From Bradyrhizobium sp. AUGA SZCCT0176 (GTDB lineage Bacteria; Pseudomonadota; Alphaproteobacteria; Rhizobiales; Xanthobacteraceae), in the NCBI RefSeq assembly GCF_018130145.1, contig NZ_JAFCMB010000008.1, forward strand, positions 241,572 through 305,571: 64,000 bases of DNA, given 5' to 3'. The position numbers and the translations under genes were made by a program. Positions 8,626 to 18,200 of this stretch are shown in pieces. Each line of letters begins with the position of its first letter. Position 1 is the stretch's first letter. The notes under the pieces are model-generated. The model was given only the letters and a program-made list of their open reading frames with translations. It was not told the origin of the DNA and searched no databases.

Positions 8626-9330
8626 CTAGGTGAGCAACCGGCGACAGATGTCGACGAAATCGTCCGTCCAGCCCGTCAGCAGACCAAGCAAGACCAGCCA
8701 CACCAACAGCAGGAAGTGCCAGTAGATCGTGCAGAGCTCCACGCTCAGGCGCACCTGGGCCATCTCGGCGCCGCGCCACACCCTGGCAGTCGCTCTGCCG
8801 AGCGCCACCAGACCGCCCATCAGGTGCAGCCCGTGCGCCGCGGTCATCATGTAGAAGAAGGAATTGGCTGGATTGGACGCGACGAAATAACCCGCTGCGC
8901 GCAGCTGTTGCCACGCCAGCAGTTGCCCAATCAGGAATGTAACCGCGGACGCGCCGCCTGCGCAGAGGCCGACGATCACACCGTCCATATTGTTCCGGTG
9001 CGCGGCGACGTGTGCCCATTGCAACGCAATACTGCTCAGGACCAGGACGCCCGTGTTGAACCACAGCAGCGAAGGCACGGGCATCGTGCGCCAGTCCGCC
9101 ATGTTCATGCGCATCGAGTAAGCGCTGATGAAGAGTGCGAACAGCGAGCCGGCGACAGCGAGAAACACGCCCAGTCCGATCTTGGCTGCCGGCAAGGTCA
9201 CTGCACCCGTGCCCGGGAAATCATCGATCGAACCTTCTTCCAGCCAGGGTTTGGCTGTCAGCCGTTGCTGCGAGAGCCACCATCCGACGATGACCGTTAT
9301 CACCGCCATGAACAGGATGATGGCGCTCAC
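8626..9330 (-). CDS. coxO: Cytochrome c oxidase subunit III-like protein (first of two)
   Basis: 234 aa. An N-terminal hydrophobic helix is followed by about 30 polar residues and five further helices. The AAHGLHLMGGLVALGRA and IYWHFLLLVWLVLLGLL segments correspond to the last two helices of subunit III. Its ATG overlaps the stop of the subunit I gene by 4 nt (9327-9330), so they are translationally coupled. Having two adjacent subunit III homologues in one operon is unusual and matches the cluster called coxMNOP in Bradyrhizobium. Confidence 0.85.
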   Translation of the reverse strand: MSAIILFMAVITVIVGWWLSQQRLTAKPWLEEGSIDDFPGTGAVTLPAAKIGLGVFLAVAGSLFALFISAYSMRMNMADWRTMPVPSLLWFNTGVLVLSSIALQWAHVAAHRNNMDGVIVGLCAGGASAVTFLIGQLLAWQQLRAAGYFVASNPANSFFYMMTAAHGLHLMGGLVALGRATARVWRGAEMAQVRLSVELCTIYWHFLLLVWLVLLGLLTGWTDDFVDICRRLLT

Positions 9331-11102
9331 GGAGCAGCTCCCTGCAGGGCCGGCGTCGCCCGCGGCTGGTTCTGCGGAATGAAGTCCTCCGCAGCACCGG
9401 GCACGCTGTAGTCATACGCCCATCGGTAGACCACCGGGAGCTCCTTGCCCCAGTTGCCGTGGCCGGGCGGGGTTTCCGGCGTCTGCCACTCCAATGTTGT
9501 CGCCCGCCATGGATTGCCGCCCGACGGCCTGCCCTTGAACAGGCTCCAGACAAGATTGAACAGGAACACCATCTGGGCGAAGCCCACGATCAACGCCATG
9601 ACGGTGATGAAGGCATTCAACGTATGGGTCGATGCCGGGATAAACGACGTATCGCCGATGTCGTGATACCGGCGCGGAACGCCGAGCAGTCCAATGTAAT
9701 GCATGGGGAAGAAGATCAGATAGGCGCCAAGGAACGTCACCCAGAAATGAAACTTGCCCATCCAGTCATCGAGCATCCGCCCGGTGACCTTGGGGTACCA
9801 ATGATAGATCGCGCCCAGCACGACCATGATCGGCGCCACGCCCATCACCATGTGGAAATGCGCGACGACGAACATGGTATCCGAAAGCGGAACGTCCACG
9901 ACGACGTTGCCGAGGAAGAGGCCCGTGAGCCCGCCGTTCACGAACGTGATGATGAAGCCGAGGGCGAACAGCATCGGAACGGTGAGATGAATGTCGCCGC
10001 GCCACAGGGTCAGCACCCAGTTGTAGACCTTGATGGCGGTCGGGATGGCGATGATGAGCGTCGTGGTGGCGAAGAAGAACCCGAATTTCGGGTGCATGCC
10101 GCTCACATACATGTGGTGCGCCCATACGACGAAGCTGAGAGCGCCGATTCCCACGATCGCCCAAACCATCATGCGATAGCCGAAGATGTTCTTTCGCGCG
10201 TGGGTGCTGATCAGATCGGAAACGATGCCGAAGGCCGGCAAGGCGACGATGTAGACTTCCGGATGACCGAAGAACCAGAAAAGGTGCTGGAACAGGATCG
10301 GGCTGCCCCCGCCATACTTCATCTGCTGGCCCATCTCGACGAGTGCGGGCATGAAGAAGCTGGTTCCCAGCAGACGGTCGAACAGCATCATGACCGAGGC
10401 GACGAACAGCGCCGGGAAGGCCAGCAGCGCCATCACGGTGGCGGTGAAAATGCCCCACACCGTCAACGGCATCCGCATCAACGTCATGCCGCGTGTACGC
10501 GCCTGCAGCACCGTCACCACATAATTCAGCCCGCCCATGGTGAAGCCGATGATGAACAGGATCAGCGAGACCAGCATGAGAACGATGCCCCAATCCTGCC
10601 CGGGGGTGCCGGAGAGAACCGCCTGCGGTGGGTAGAGCGTCCAGCCGGCGCCGGTGGGCCCGCCAGGCACGAAGAAGGTCGACGCCAACACCAGGACTGC
10701 GAGCAGGTAGATCCAGTAGCTCAGCATGTTCACATAGGGGAAAACCATGTCCCGGGCGCCGACCATCAGCGGGATGAGGTAGTTGCCGAAACCGCCCAGG
10801 AACAATGCCGTGAGCAGATAGATCACCATGATCATGCCGTGCATGGTGATGAACTGGAGGTACTGGCTTGCATCGATAAAGGAAAACGTGCCGGGAAATC
10901 CCAGCTGCAGTCGCATCAGCCACGACAGTACCAGGGCTACCAGCCCGATTGCGGACGCCGTCAGCGAGTACTGGATGGCGATGACTTTGGCGTCCTGCGA
11001 AAAGACGTACTGCGTCCACCAGCTTCTGGGGTGATAAAGCTCAACCTCCGGCACTTCGGCAGGCGGCGCGTCTGCGCGTGCGTCATATGGGACGTCGACC
11101 AT
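9327..11102 (-). CDS. coxN: Cytochrome c oxidase subunit I (aa3-type, A1 subfamily)
   Basis: 591 aa, the catalytic heme-copper subunit with at least twelve helices. Heme a ligands are His88 (FITMHGMIM) and His417 (VVAHFHMVMG), and the heme a3 ligand is His415. CuB ligands are His280, with cross-linking Tyr284 in FGHPEVY, and His329/His330 (VWAHHMYVSG). Glu282 marks the A1 subfamily, and Asp118, Asn125 and Lys358 fit the D and K proton channels. The C-terminal tail of about 75 residues is Pro-rich. Upstream is the subunit II gene, 75 nt away; downstream is the overlapping subunit III gene. Confidence 0.95.
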   Translation of the reverse strand: MVDVPYDARADAPPAEVPEVELYHPRSWWTQYVFSQDAKVIAIQYSLTASAIGLVALVLSWLMRLQLGFPGTFSFIDASQYLQFITMHGMIMVIYLLTALFLGGFGNYLIPLMVGARDMVFPYVNMLSYWIYLLAVLVLASTFFVPGGPTGAGWTLYPPQAVLSGTPGQDWGIVLMLVSLILFIIGFTMGGLNYVVTVLQARTRGMTLMRMPLTVWGIFTATVMALLAFPALFVASVMMLFDRLLGTSFFMPALVEMGQQMKYGGGSPILFQHLFWFFGHPEVYIVALPAFGIVSDLISTHARKNIFGYRMMVWAIVGIGALSFVVWAHHMYVSGMHPKFGFFFATTTLIIAIPTAIKVYNWVLTLWRGDIHLTVPMLFALGFIITFVNGGLTGLFLGNVVVDVPLSDTMFVVAHFHMVMGVAPIMVVLGAIYHWYPKVTGRMLDDWMGKFHFWVTFLGAYLIFFPMHYIGLLGVPRRYHDIGDTSFIPASTHTLNAFITVMALIVGFAQMVFLFNLVWSLFKGRPSGGNPWRATTLEWQTPETPPGHGNWGKELPVVYRWAYDYSVPGAAEDFIPQNQPRATPALQGAAP

Positions 11103-11177
11103 AGAAAACCCTCCTTGGTCGTTTCCATCGGGGGCGATGAGTTCACGCGCCCGATCAATCTTCGCGGCGGCGCTTTG

Positions 11178-12011
11178 TTAGTTGCCGCCGGATTTGTACG
11201 TCGCCTTCGTCACGGCCTTTCGGCCTGACAGTTCTGCAAACGTCTTCTGCGTCTCCAGCCAGGCGTGATATTCGCTCACCTCCTGGACGATGACCTTGGC
11301 CCGCATCTGCGCGTGCGCCACGCCGCATAGCTCGGCGCAGAGCACATCAAACGTTCCGGTACGGATCGGGGTCATCCAGAAATAGGTGACCATGCCAGGA
11401 ACCATATCCATCTTGGCCCGGAATTCGGGCACATAGAAATTGTGCAGGACATCGAGGGAGCGGAGCAAAACCTTGACCGGCTTCCCGATCGGAAGGTGCA
11501 AGTCGCCGCTTTCGATCACGACGTCGTCTTGTCCATTCGGATCGTCGCGATTCAAGCCCATCGGGTTTTCGGGACTGATGTTGCGGACATTGGTTGTGCC
11601 CATCCGGCCATCCTTCCCCGGCAGGCGGAAGCTCCATTGCCACTGCTGGCCCATGACCTCGATCTCGGTGGCGTCAGCCGGAACCGTGACGAACTGATGC
11701 CAGACGACGAGGCCCGGCGCCAACATGGCTCCGACGCCGACCGCAGTCCCGATGGTGAGCCACCATTCGAGCTTCTTGTTTTCGGGATTGTAGGCTGCCC
11801 GCCTTCCCTCCTTGTGATGAAAGCGGAAGACGCAATAGGCCATGAACGCGATGACCGCGAAGAACACCGCTCCGGTGATCCAGAAGGTGATGCTGATGGT
11901 GTGGTCGATGTAGCTCCAGTTGGTGGCGATCGGCGTCCACCACCACGGGCTGTAGATGTGAAACAGCACCGAGCCGACTGCGACCAGAAGCAGTATGAGT
12001 GCGACAACCAT
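11178..12011 (-). CDS. coxM: Cytochrome c oxidase subunit II with CuA site
   Basis: 277 aa. Two N-terminal transmembrane helices (about 1-20 and 40-63) plus a third hydrophobic stretch near 86-106 precede a periplasmic cupredoxin domain. All CuA ligands are present: His190, Cys225, Glu227, Cys229, His233 and Met236 (CAELCGVAHAQM). The aromatic electron-entry patch appears as GQQWQWSFRL. There is no fused cytochrome c domain. It is the first gene of the seven-gene minus-strand cluster, so the promoter should lie in 12012-12250. No obvious lipobox or signal peptidase site precedes the first helix. Confidence 0.94.
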   Translation of the reverse strand: MVVALILLLVAVGSVLFHIYSPWWWTPIATNWSYIDHTISITFWITGAVFFAVIAFMAYCVFRFHHKEGRRAAYNPENKKLEWWLTIGTAVGVGAMLAPGLVVWHQFVTVPADATEIEVMGQQWQWSFRLPGKDGRMGTTNVRNISPENPMGLNRDDPNGQDDVVIESGDLHLPIGKPVKVLLRSLDVLHNFYVPEFRAKMDMVPGMVTYFWMTPIRTGTFDVLCAELCGVAHAQMRAKVIVQEVSEYHAWLETQKTFAELSGRKAVTKATYKSGGN

Positions 12012-12556
12012 CCTTCAGCCCTCCTTGCCATTCAAGGCAACGGAGACGGGATTAAAGGGCGCAGCTCACACTATCTCGATGGCCGACTTCACATGCGCCA
12101 TCGCAGTGTGTCTTGCCTCGCCCATATGACCGGTCGCGACATCCAAACGTGGCACGGAGCACACGTTACGACCGCTAACCATCAGATCCGGGGCGTCAGA
12201 AATTAAGATGATACCTGTCCAGCCGCGCGTCAATAGATCAATAGAGGACTACCTCGTCGGAGTGCGCCAAACGGCTGCCGCAGCCAAGCGCGCGTCAGCC
12301 GGCACAATCGTTTGCACGCAACGCACCAAATGACTGCCAACGTGCACACTTCACCGAACCGTGAGCGCTGCCTAACCGCAATCGCGTTAATCTGGCTCTG
12401 CAGGTCGCGACAAGTTTCGTCCGGCTAAGCTCCTCTTCGTTGAACTCGGGTTTACCGTACTCGGCTCGATCGCGTTTCTCGCACTTTGCGGCGGACACGC
12501 GTGGCTGGAAACCGCGTCGTTTCAGCGCCGCGACTTTCAGCACGGGAGGTGCGTCG
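12012..12556. other. Intergenic region between divergent coxM and DUF2189 genes
   Basis: About 545 nt without a convincing gene; both flanking promoters should lie here. A short repeat CAATAGATCAATAG occurs near 12231-12244. No FixK-type or CRP-type palindrome of good quality was found. Confidence 0.5.
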
Positions 12557-13468
12557 ATGGCCACTCTGTATTCCGACAACATCGCAAGAGTTGGACGGCA
12601 CGTATTCGGGGACGCCGCCTCATATCCGATCCGAAAAATCGGACTATCCGACCTGCACGAGGCGCTGCGCCTGGGCTGGGAAGACTTCAAGGCAATGCCA
12701 AGCCACGCGGTCGTCGTGTGCGTGATCTATCCCGTTCTCGGTCTTGCCCTGTTCAGGATGGTGCTTGGCTATTCGGTGCTGCCTCTGCTGTTTCCGCTGG
12801 CAGCCGGGTTTGCCTTGCTTGGACCTTTTGCCGCGATTGGCCTGTACGAGCTCAGCCGCCGCCGCGAGCGCGGCGAGGAAGTCGACGTATCGAAAGCGCT
12901 TCACGTGCTGCGCGCGCCGGCTTTCGGCGCCATGATCGAACTCGGCATACTCCTGCTCGTCCTGTTCGGAGCCTGGATCGGCGTCGCTAACGCCATCTAC
13001 GTTTCGATCTTCGGCCACGCGCCGGCCGCGAGCATCCCTGACTTCGCAACGCGCGTGCTGACGACGGCGGAAGGATGGTCGCTCATCATCGTCGGGTGCG
13101 GCGTCGGTTTTGTGTTCGCGGTCGTGGCCCTGTGCGTCAGCGTCGTATCGTTTCCGTTGATGCTCGACCGGCATGCGACGGCGATAGACGCGATCCGGAC
13201 CTCGATCTGGGCGGTGATGAAAAATCCGGTTGCGATGGCCGCGTGGGGTCTGATCGTCGCGGCGCTGCTGGTGATCGGTTCGCTGCCGCTGTTCGTTGGA
13301 CTAGCCGTCGTTCTGCCGTTGCTCGGTCACGCCACCTGGCATCTGTACCGGAAAGTGGTGGAGCCGGATCCCAATCCTCCACAGGAGGAAGAACCTCACC
13401 TGCGCAAAGGACACCGCTACGCCGCGGATTTCCCGGCCAATCTCTTCCCGTGGAGCCGCGAGAAGTGA
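12557..13468 (+). CDS. DUF2189 integral membrane protein
   Basis: 303 aa. A soluble N-terminus (about 35 residues, including PIRKIGLSDLHEALRLGWEDF, typical of the family) is followed by six hydrophobic segments, with LAAGFALLGPFAAIGLYELSRRRERG as the best conserved block. DUF2189 proteins are predicted inner-membrane proteins of unknown function, often near respiratory oxidase genes in alphaproteobacteria. Start 12557 is set by GGGAGG at 12544-12549. It is divergent from the oxidase operon, which suggests, but does not show, a functional link. Confidence 0.88.
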   Translation: MATLYSDNIARVGRHVFGDAASYPIRKIGLSDLHEALRLGWEDFKAMPSHAVVVCVIYPVLGLALFRMVLGYSVLPLLFPLAAGFALLGPFAAIGLYELSRRRERGEEVDVSKALHVLRAPAFGAMIELGILLLVLFGAWIGVANAIYVSIFGHAPAASIPDFATRVLTTAEGWSLIIVGCGVGFVFAVVALCVSVVSFPLMLDRHATAIDAIRTSIWAVMKNPVAMAAWGLIVAALLVIGSLPLFVGLAVVLPLLGHATWHLYRKVVEPDPNPPQEEEPHLRKGHRYAADFPANLFPWSREK

Positions 13469-13497
13469 GAGACAAGTGATACGAGGCTGCTAAGCCG

Positions 13498-14397
13498 TTA
13501 CGACCGCGTCGCCAGCACCACGCCCGCCAGCGTGAACAGCAGCGCCACGACCTGGACCGGGCCCAGCGGCTCGCCAAGGGCTGCCGCCGAGGCCACCACG
13601 CCGATGACCGGCACCGCCATGGTGCCGATCGCGGCGACCGAGGCCGGCAGCCGCGACAGCGCGGCGAACCAGCTCACATAGGCGATGCAGAACTGGATCA
13701 CGGTGGAATAGATCAGCAGCCACCAGCCGATCTGGCTGACCTTGCCCAGATCCGTGGTCTCGATGGCGAGGCCGACGATGGCGACCGGAAAACAGCCGAG
13801 CCCGATCTGCCAGGCGGCGGCCGGGATCGGCGGCATGTCGAGCGGCAGTTTCTTGGCCAGCACCGTGCCGAGCGCAAACCCCATCGAGCCGGCCAGCGCC
13901 ATCACGATCCCCGGCAGTTTGGCGGCGGAGGCCGTTACCCCATTGCCGCCCATGATGGCAGCCAAGCCTGCGAACGCCATCACCAGCGAGACCGTGCGCA
14001 ATAAAGTGGGCCGCTCGCCCAGCACCGGCCAGGCCAACAGCGAAGCCCAGACCGGCATCGTATAGGCGATCAGCGCGGTTTCGCTGGCCGGCAGCCACAG
14101 CAGCGCCAGCCCCATCAGCACCATCCACCCCGTGACATTGAGCAGTGCAGCCAGCATCAGCCGCGGCCACAGCGCCCGGTCGACCCGCAGAGTCTGCCCC
14201 CGCAGCAGCGCCAGCGCCGCCAGCAGCAAGGCCCCGATCACCCCCGTGACGCCGCGCAGGGTCAGCGGCGGCAGTTCGCCGAGCAGGAATTTTGTGACCG
14301 GCCAGTTAAAGCCCCACCCCACCGAGGTGATGGCGAGGAACATAAGGCCGGCGGGTGCGATACGCGCACGCGCAGCTGGTGGCACAGGCTCTGTCAT
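13498..14397 (-). CDS. EamA/DMT-superfamily transporter (copy 2)
   Basis: 299 aa with ten predicted helices in two EamA repeats. It is a clear paralogue of the gene at 1880-2776: shared blocks include SVGWGFNWP, PVWASLLAWPVLGERPTLLR, GGNGVTAS..KLPGIVMALAG, AAWQIGLGCFP and FCIAYVSWFAAL. The ATG at 14397 (MTEPV) is favoured by alignment with the paralogue, although its ribosome binding site is weak; the frame remains open to 14448. Substrate unknown. Confidence 0.88.
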   Translation of the reverse strand: MTEPVPPAARARIAPAGLMFLAITSVGWGFNWPVTKFLLGELPPLTLRGVTGVIGALLLAALALLRGQTLRVDRALWPRLMLAALLNVTGWMVLMGLALLWLPASETALIAYTMPVWASLLAWPVLGERPTLLRTVSLVMAFAGLAAIMGGNGVTASAAKLPGIVMALAGSMGFALGTVLAKKLPLDMPPIPAAAWQIGLGCFPVAIVGLAIETTDLGKVSQIGWWLLIYSTVIQFCIAYVSWFAALSRLPASVAAIGTMAVPVIGVVASAAALGEPLGPVQVVALLFTLAGVVLATRS

Positions 14398-15226
14398 GAA
14401 CGACCGGCAAGGACCGAAAAAGAATCGGAGAAAAGGGAATCGGCTCAAGAATCAGCCGGAGGGAATCGGCGGCGACTTTGGCCCTTATCGGGGCTAGCTA
14501 CCATCGGCTCGCCGGCATGCCAGGGTGGAGTTCTCCGTAGCCTTACGTGAGTCTCCAAAGCGCAATCCCGGAAGGCCCGGAAGAGGCGAATAAATACTTG
14601 TCCTGTGAACAGCCGGGAGAAGCCTCCACTCCACAGGCCGGCAACTTTTTTTTCCTTGTCGAATCTGTGAGGACTCACTGATACTTGGGCCGATCACAGG
14701 CGCGAGATCACCCCCTGTTATCCCCCTCTTTCCACCATATTTAGTATTTGATTCAGGAACTCGTACTAGTCCTTGACGGGCGTAACGGACTTGGCCTAGC
14801 TTTCTTCCTGTTCGGCGCGAGTGTGTTTTGGGTCCCCGCCGGTCATCCCAAAAGGGTTCCGAAACGACCACTCCGCCCGTCAGTTAAGGCTGCGGGTGAG
14901 GACTTTTTGCCCTCAAAAAAGGGGGTAGTTCGGGGCGCGAAAACGGGGCCGCAAGGCCCGAAAAAAGAGGGCCGGAACAGGCCCAAAGTGACGCGGCAAG
15001 TGAAGCGTTGGGGCGTTGATTGCATGACCTGGAAGGCCCGGATCGGGAGCCAGGAAATGCCAGAGAGACAGACCGGGTTCACCGGTTGAGCTGCGGATCA
15101 AGGGATCAGGGTTGCCAGGGCTATTCTTATAGTCCCGACGCAGCCATGGTTCGGGAGGTCCGCTCAAGGATAACATTCCGGAACCCGCGACAATGCGGAC
15201 CGGTCAGAAGAAGACGGGGCACGACC
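14398..15226. other. Long region upstream of nrdJ with structured, repeat-like leader
   Basis: About 830 nt lie between the EamA start and the nrdJ ATG. No convincing gene is seen. Notable are two tandem hairpins of the same type, GGGCC-GCAA-GGCCC (14946-14959) and GGGCC-GGAACA-GGCCC (14969-14984), a small palindrome GTGAGGACTCAC (14667-14678), and an AT-rich stretch ACCATATTTAGTATTT near 14735 that could be a promoter or NrdR-like site. Confidence 0.5.
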
Positions 15227-18200
15227 ATGCGAATCGAACGGCGCAACACGACTCAAGGCCAGTCACCCTACGCAGGGATTGATTTCAGATTAACGACATC
15301 GGAGATCCGCAATCCCGATGGTTCGATCGTGTTCCGGCTGGAAAACGTCGAGGTGCCGCAGTTCTGGTCGCAGGTCGCCTCCGACGTCCTGGCGCAGAAG
15401 TACTTTCGTAAGGCCGGCGTCGCCGCGCGCCTGAAGAAGGTCGAGGAAGAGACCGTGCCGTCCTGGCTGTGGCGCTCGGTGCCCGACACCGAGGCGCTGG
15501 CCCTCCTCCCCGAGAACGAGCGCTTCGTCAGCGAACTCTCGGCAAAGCAGGTGTTCGACCGCCTCGCCGGCTGCTGGACCTATTGGGGCTGGAAGGGCAG
15601 CTACTTCTCGAGCGAAGAAGACGCCCAGGCGTTCTTCGACGAGCTGCGCTTCATGCTCGCAAAACAGATGGTCGCGCCGAACTCCCCGCAGTGGTTCAAC
15701 ACCGGCCTGCATTGGGCTTACGGCGTCGATGGCCCCGGCCAGGGCCACTACTATGTGGACTGGAAGACCGGCAAACTCACAAAATCAAAATCGGCCTACG
15801 AGCATCCGCAGCCGCACGCCTGCTTCATCCAGGGCGTCGATGACGACCTCGTCAACGAGGGCGGCATCATGGACCTCTGGGTCCGCGAAGCCCGGCTGTT
15901 CAAATACGGCTCCGGCACCGGCTCGAACTTCTCGCGCCTGCGCGGCGAAGGCGAGCGCCTGTCCGGCGGCGGCCGCTCATCCGGCCTGATGAGCTTCCTC
16001 AAGATCGGCGACCGTGCGGCGGGCGCGATCAAGTCCGGCGGCACCACGCGCCGCGCGGCCAAGATGGTCGTGGTCGACGCCGATCACCCCGATATCGAGA
16101 CCTATATCGACTGGAAGGTGAAGGAGGAGCAGAAGGTTGCGGCGCTGGTCACCGGCTCCAAGATCAACCAGAAGCACCTGAAAGCCGTGCTCAAGGCCTG
16201 CGTCAATTGCGAAGGCTCCGGCGACGACTGCTTCGATCCCGAGAAGAACCCTGCGCTCCGCCGCGAGATCAAGCTCGCGCGCCGCGCACTGGTGTCCGAC
16301 AACGTCATCAAGCGGGTGATCCAGTTCGCCAAGCAGGGCTACAAGGACATCGACTTCCCGACCTACGACACCGACTGGGATTCGGAAGCCTACCTCACGG
16401 TATCAGGCCAGAACTCCAACAACTCGGTCTCGCTGAAGGACGATTTCCTCCGCGCGGTCGAAACCGACGGCGACTGGAACCTGATCGGCCGCACCAGCAA
16501 GAAGGTGACGAAGACGCTGAAGGCGCGCGACCTCTGGGAAAAAATCGGTCACGCCGCCTGGGCGTCGGCCGATCCCGGCCTGCACTTCAACACCACCATG
16601 AACGACTGGCACACCTGCAAGGCGTCCGGCGACATCCGCGCCTCCAATCCGTGCTCGGAATACATGTTCCTGGACGACACCGCCTGCAATCTGGCGTCCG
16701 CGAACCTGATCACGTTCTACTCGACCACGACAAAACGCTTCGACGTCGAGGCGTATGAGCATCTCTGCCGGCTCTGGACCGTCGTGCTCGAAATCTCCGT
16801 GATGATGGCCCAGTTCCCGTCGAAGGCGATCGCCGAACTCTCCTACGAGTTCCGCACGCTCGGCCTCGGCTTTGCCAACATCGGCGGCCTCCTGATGACC
16901 ATGGGCCTGCCTTACGACTCGAAGGAAGGCCGCGCGCTGTGCGGCGCGCTGACCGCTGTTATGACCGGCGTGTCCTATGCGACCTCGGCCGAGATGGCCA
17001 AGGAATTGGGCCCCTTCCCCGGCTACAAGAAGAACGCAGCCCACATGCTGCGCGTGATCCGCAACCACCGCCGCGCCGCCCATGGCGAAAGCCGTGGCTA
17101 CGAGGCGCTCGCCGTCAACCCCGTGCCGCTGGATTACGCCAGCGTGCCGCAGACCGACATCGTCGAGCACGCCAAGGCCGCCTGGGACCTCGCGCTGCAG
17201 CTGGGCGAAGCCCACGGCTACCGCAACGCGCAGACCACAGTGGTGGCGCCGACCGGCACCATCGGCCTCGTGATGGATTGCGACACCACAGGCATCGAGC
17301 CTGATTTCGCGCTGGTGAAATTCAAGAAGCTCGCCGGCGGCGGCTACTGGAAGATCATCAACCAGGCCGTCCCCGTGGCGCTGCGCACGCTCGGCTACCG
17401 CGAAGCTGATATCGCCGAGATCGAGGCCTACGCCGTCGGCCACGGCTCGCTCTCCAATGCGCCCGGCGTCAACGTCTCCACCCTGAAGGCCAAGGGTTTT
17501 ACCGACGAAGCCCTGGCCAAGGTGGAAGCCGCGCTGCCGACCGCGTTCGACATCAAGTTCGCCTTCAACAAGTGGACCTTTGGTGAAGAATTCCTGCGCG
17601 AGACGCTGAAGCTCGCGCCGGAAGTGATCGCCGCCCCCGGTTTTGATCTCCTCGCCGCCGTCGGGTTTACAAAACGTGAGATCGAAGCCGCCAACGTGCA
17701 CATCTGCGGCGCGATGACGGTCGAGGGAGCTCCACACCTGAAGGCCGAGCACTATCCGGTGTTCGACTGCGCCAACCCCTGCGGCAAAATTGGAAAACGC
17801 TATCTGTCGGTCGAGAGCCACATCCGCATGATGGCGGCCTCGCAGCCCTTCATCTCGGGTGCGATCTCAAAAACCATCAACATGCCGAACGACGCCACCG
17901 TCGAGGATTGCAAGTCCGCGTACCTGCTGTCCTGGAAACTGGCGCTGAAGGCCAACGCGCTCTACCGCGACGGCTCGAAGCTTTCGCAGCCGCTGAACTC
18001 GCAGCTCATCAGCGATGATGACGACGAGGATGATGCGACCGACGCGTATTACGACAAGCCGATGGCCGCGCGCACCGCGCAGGTCTCGGAAAAGATCGTC
18101 GAGAAACTGGTCGAGCGTATCGTCGTGATGCGCGAGCGCGAGAAGATGCCGGATCGCCGCAAGGGCTACACCCAGAAGGCGGTTGTCGGCGGGCACAAGG

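Noticed and set aside
12228..12241. CGTCAATAGATCAA near the coxM promoter as a FixK box
   Set aside because: Only one half-site (ATCAA) fits TTGAT-N4-ATCAA; the other does not match.
14666..14679. TGTGA-GGAC-TCACT upstream of nrdJ as a further CRP-type site
   Set aside because: The spacer is 4 nt rather than 6 and the distance to the gene is over 500 nt.
14731..14750. ACCATATTTAGTATTT as an NrdR box
   Set aside because: Only a partial match and no second box at the usual distance.
15048..15060. AGCCAGGA-A-ATGC resembles the B12-box core of cobalamin riboswitches before nrdJ
   Set aside because: The box is shorter than the consensus and I could not find the other conserved riboswitch elements in order upstream.
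16403..17821. Long minus-strand open frame inside nrdJ
   Set aside because: It is a mirror frame of a high-GC gene, lacks a ribosome binding site and has a biased, non-protein-like composition.
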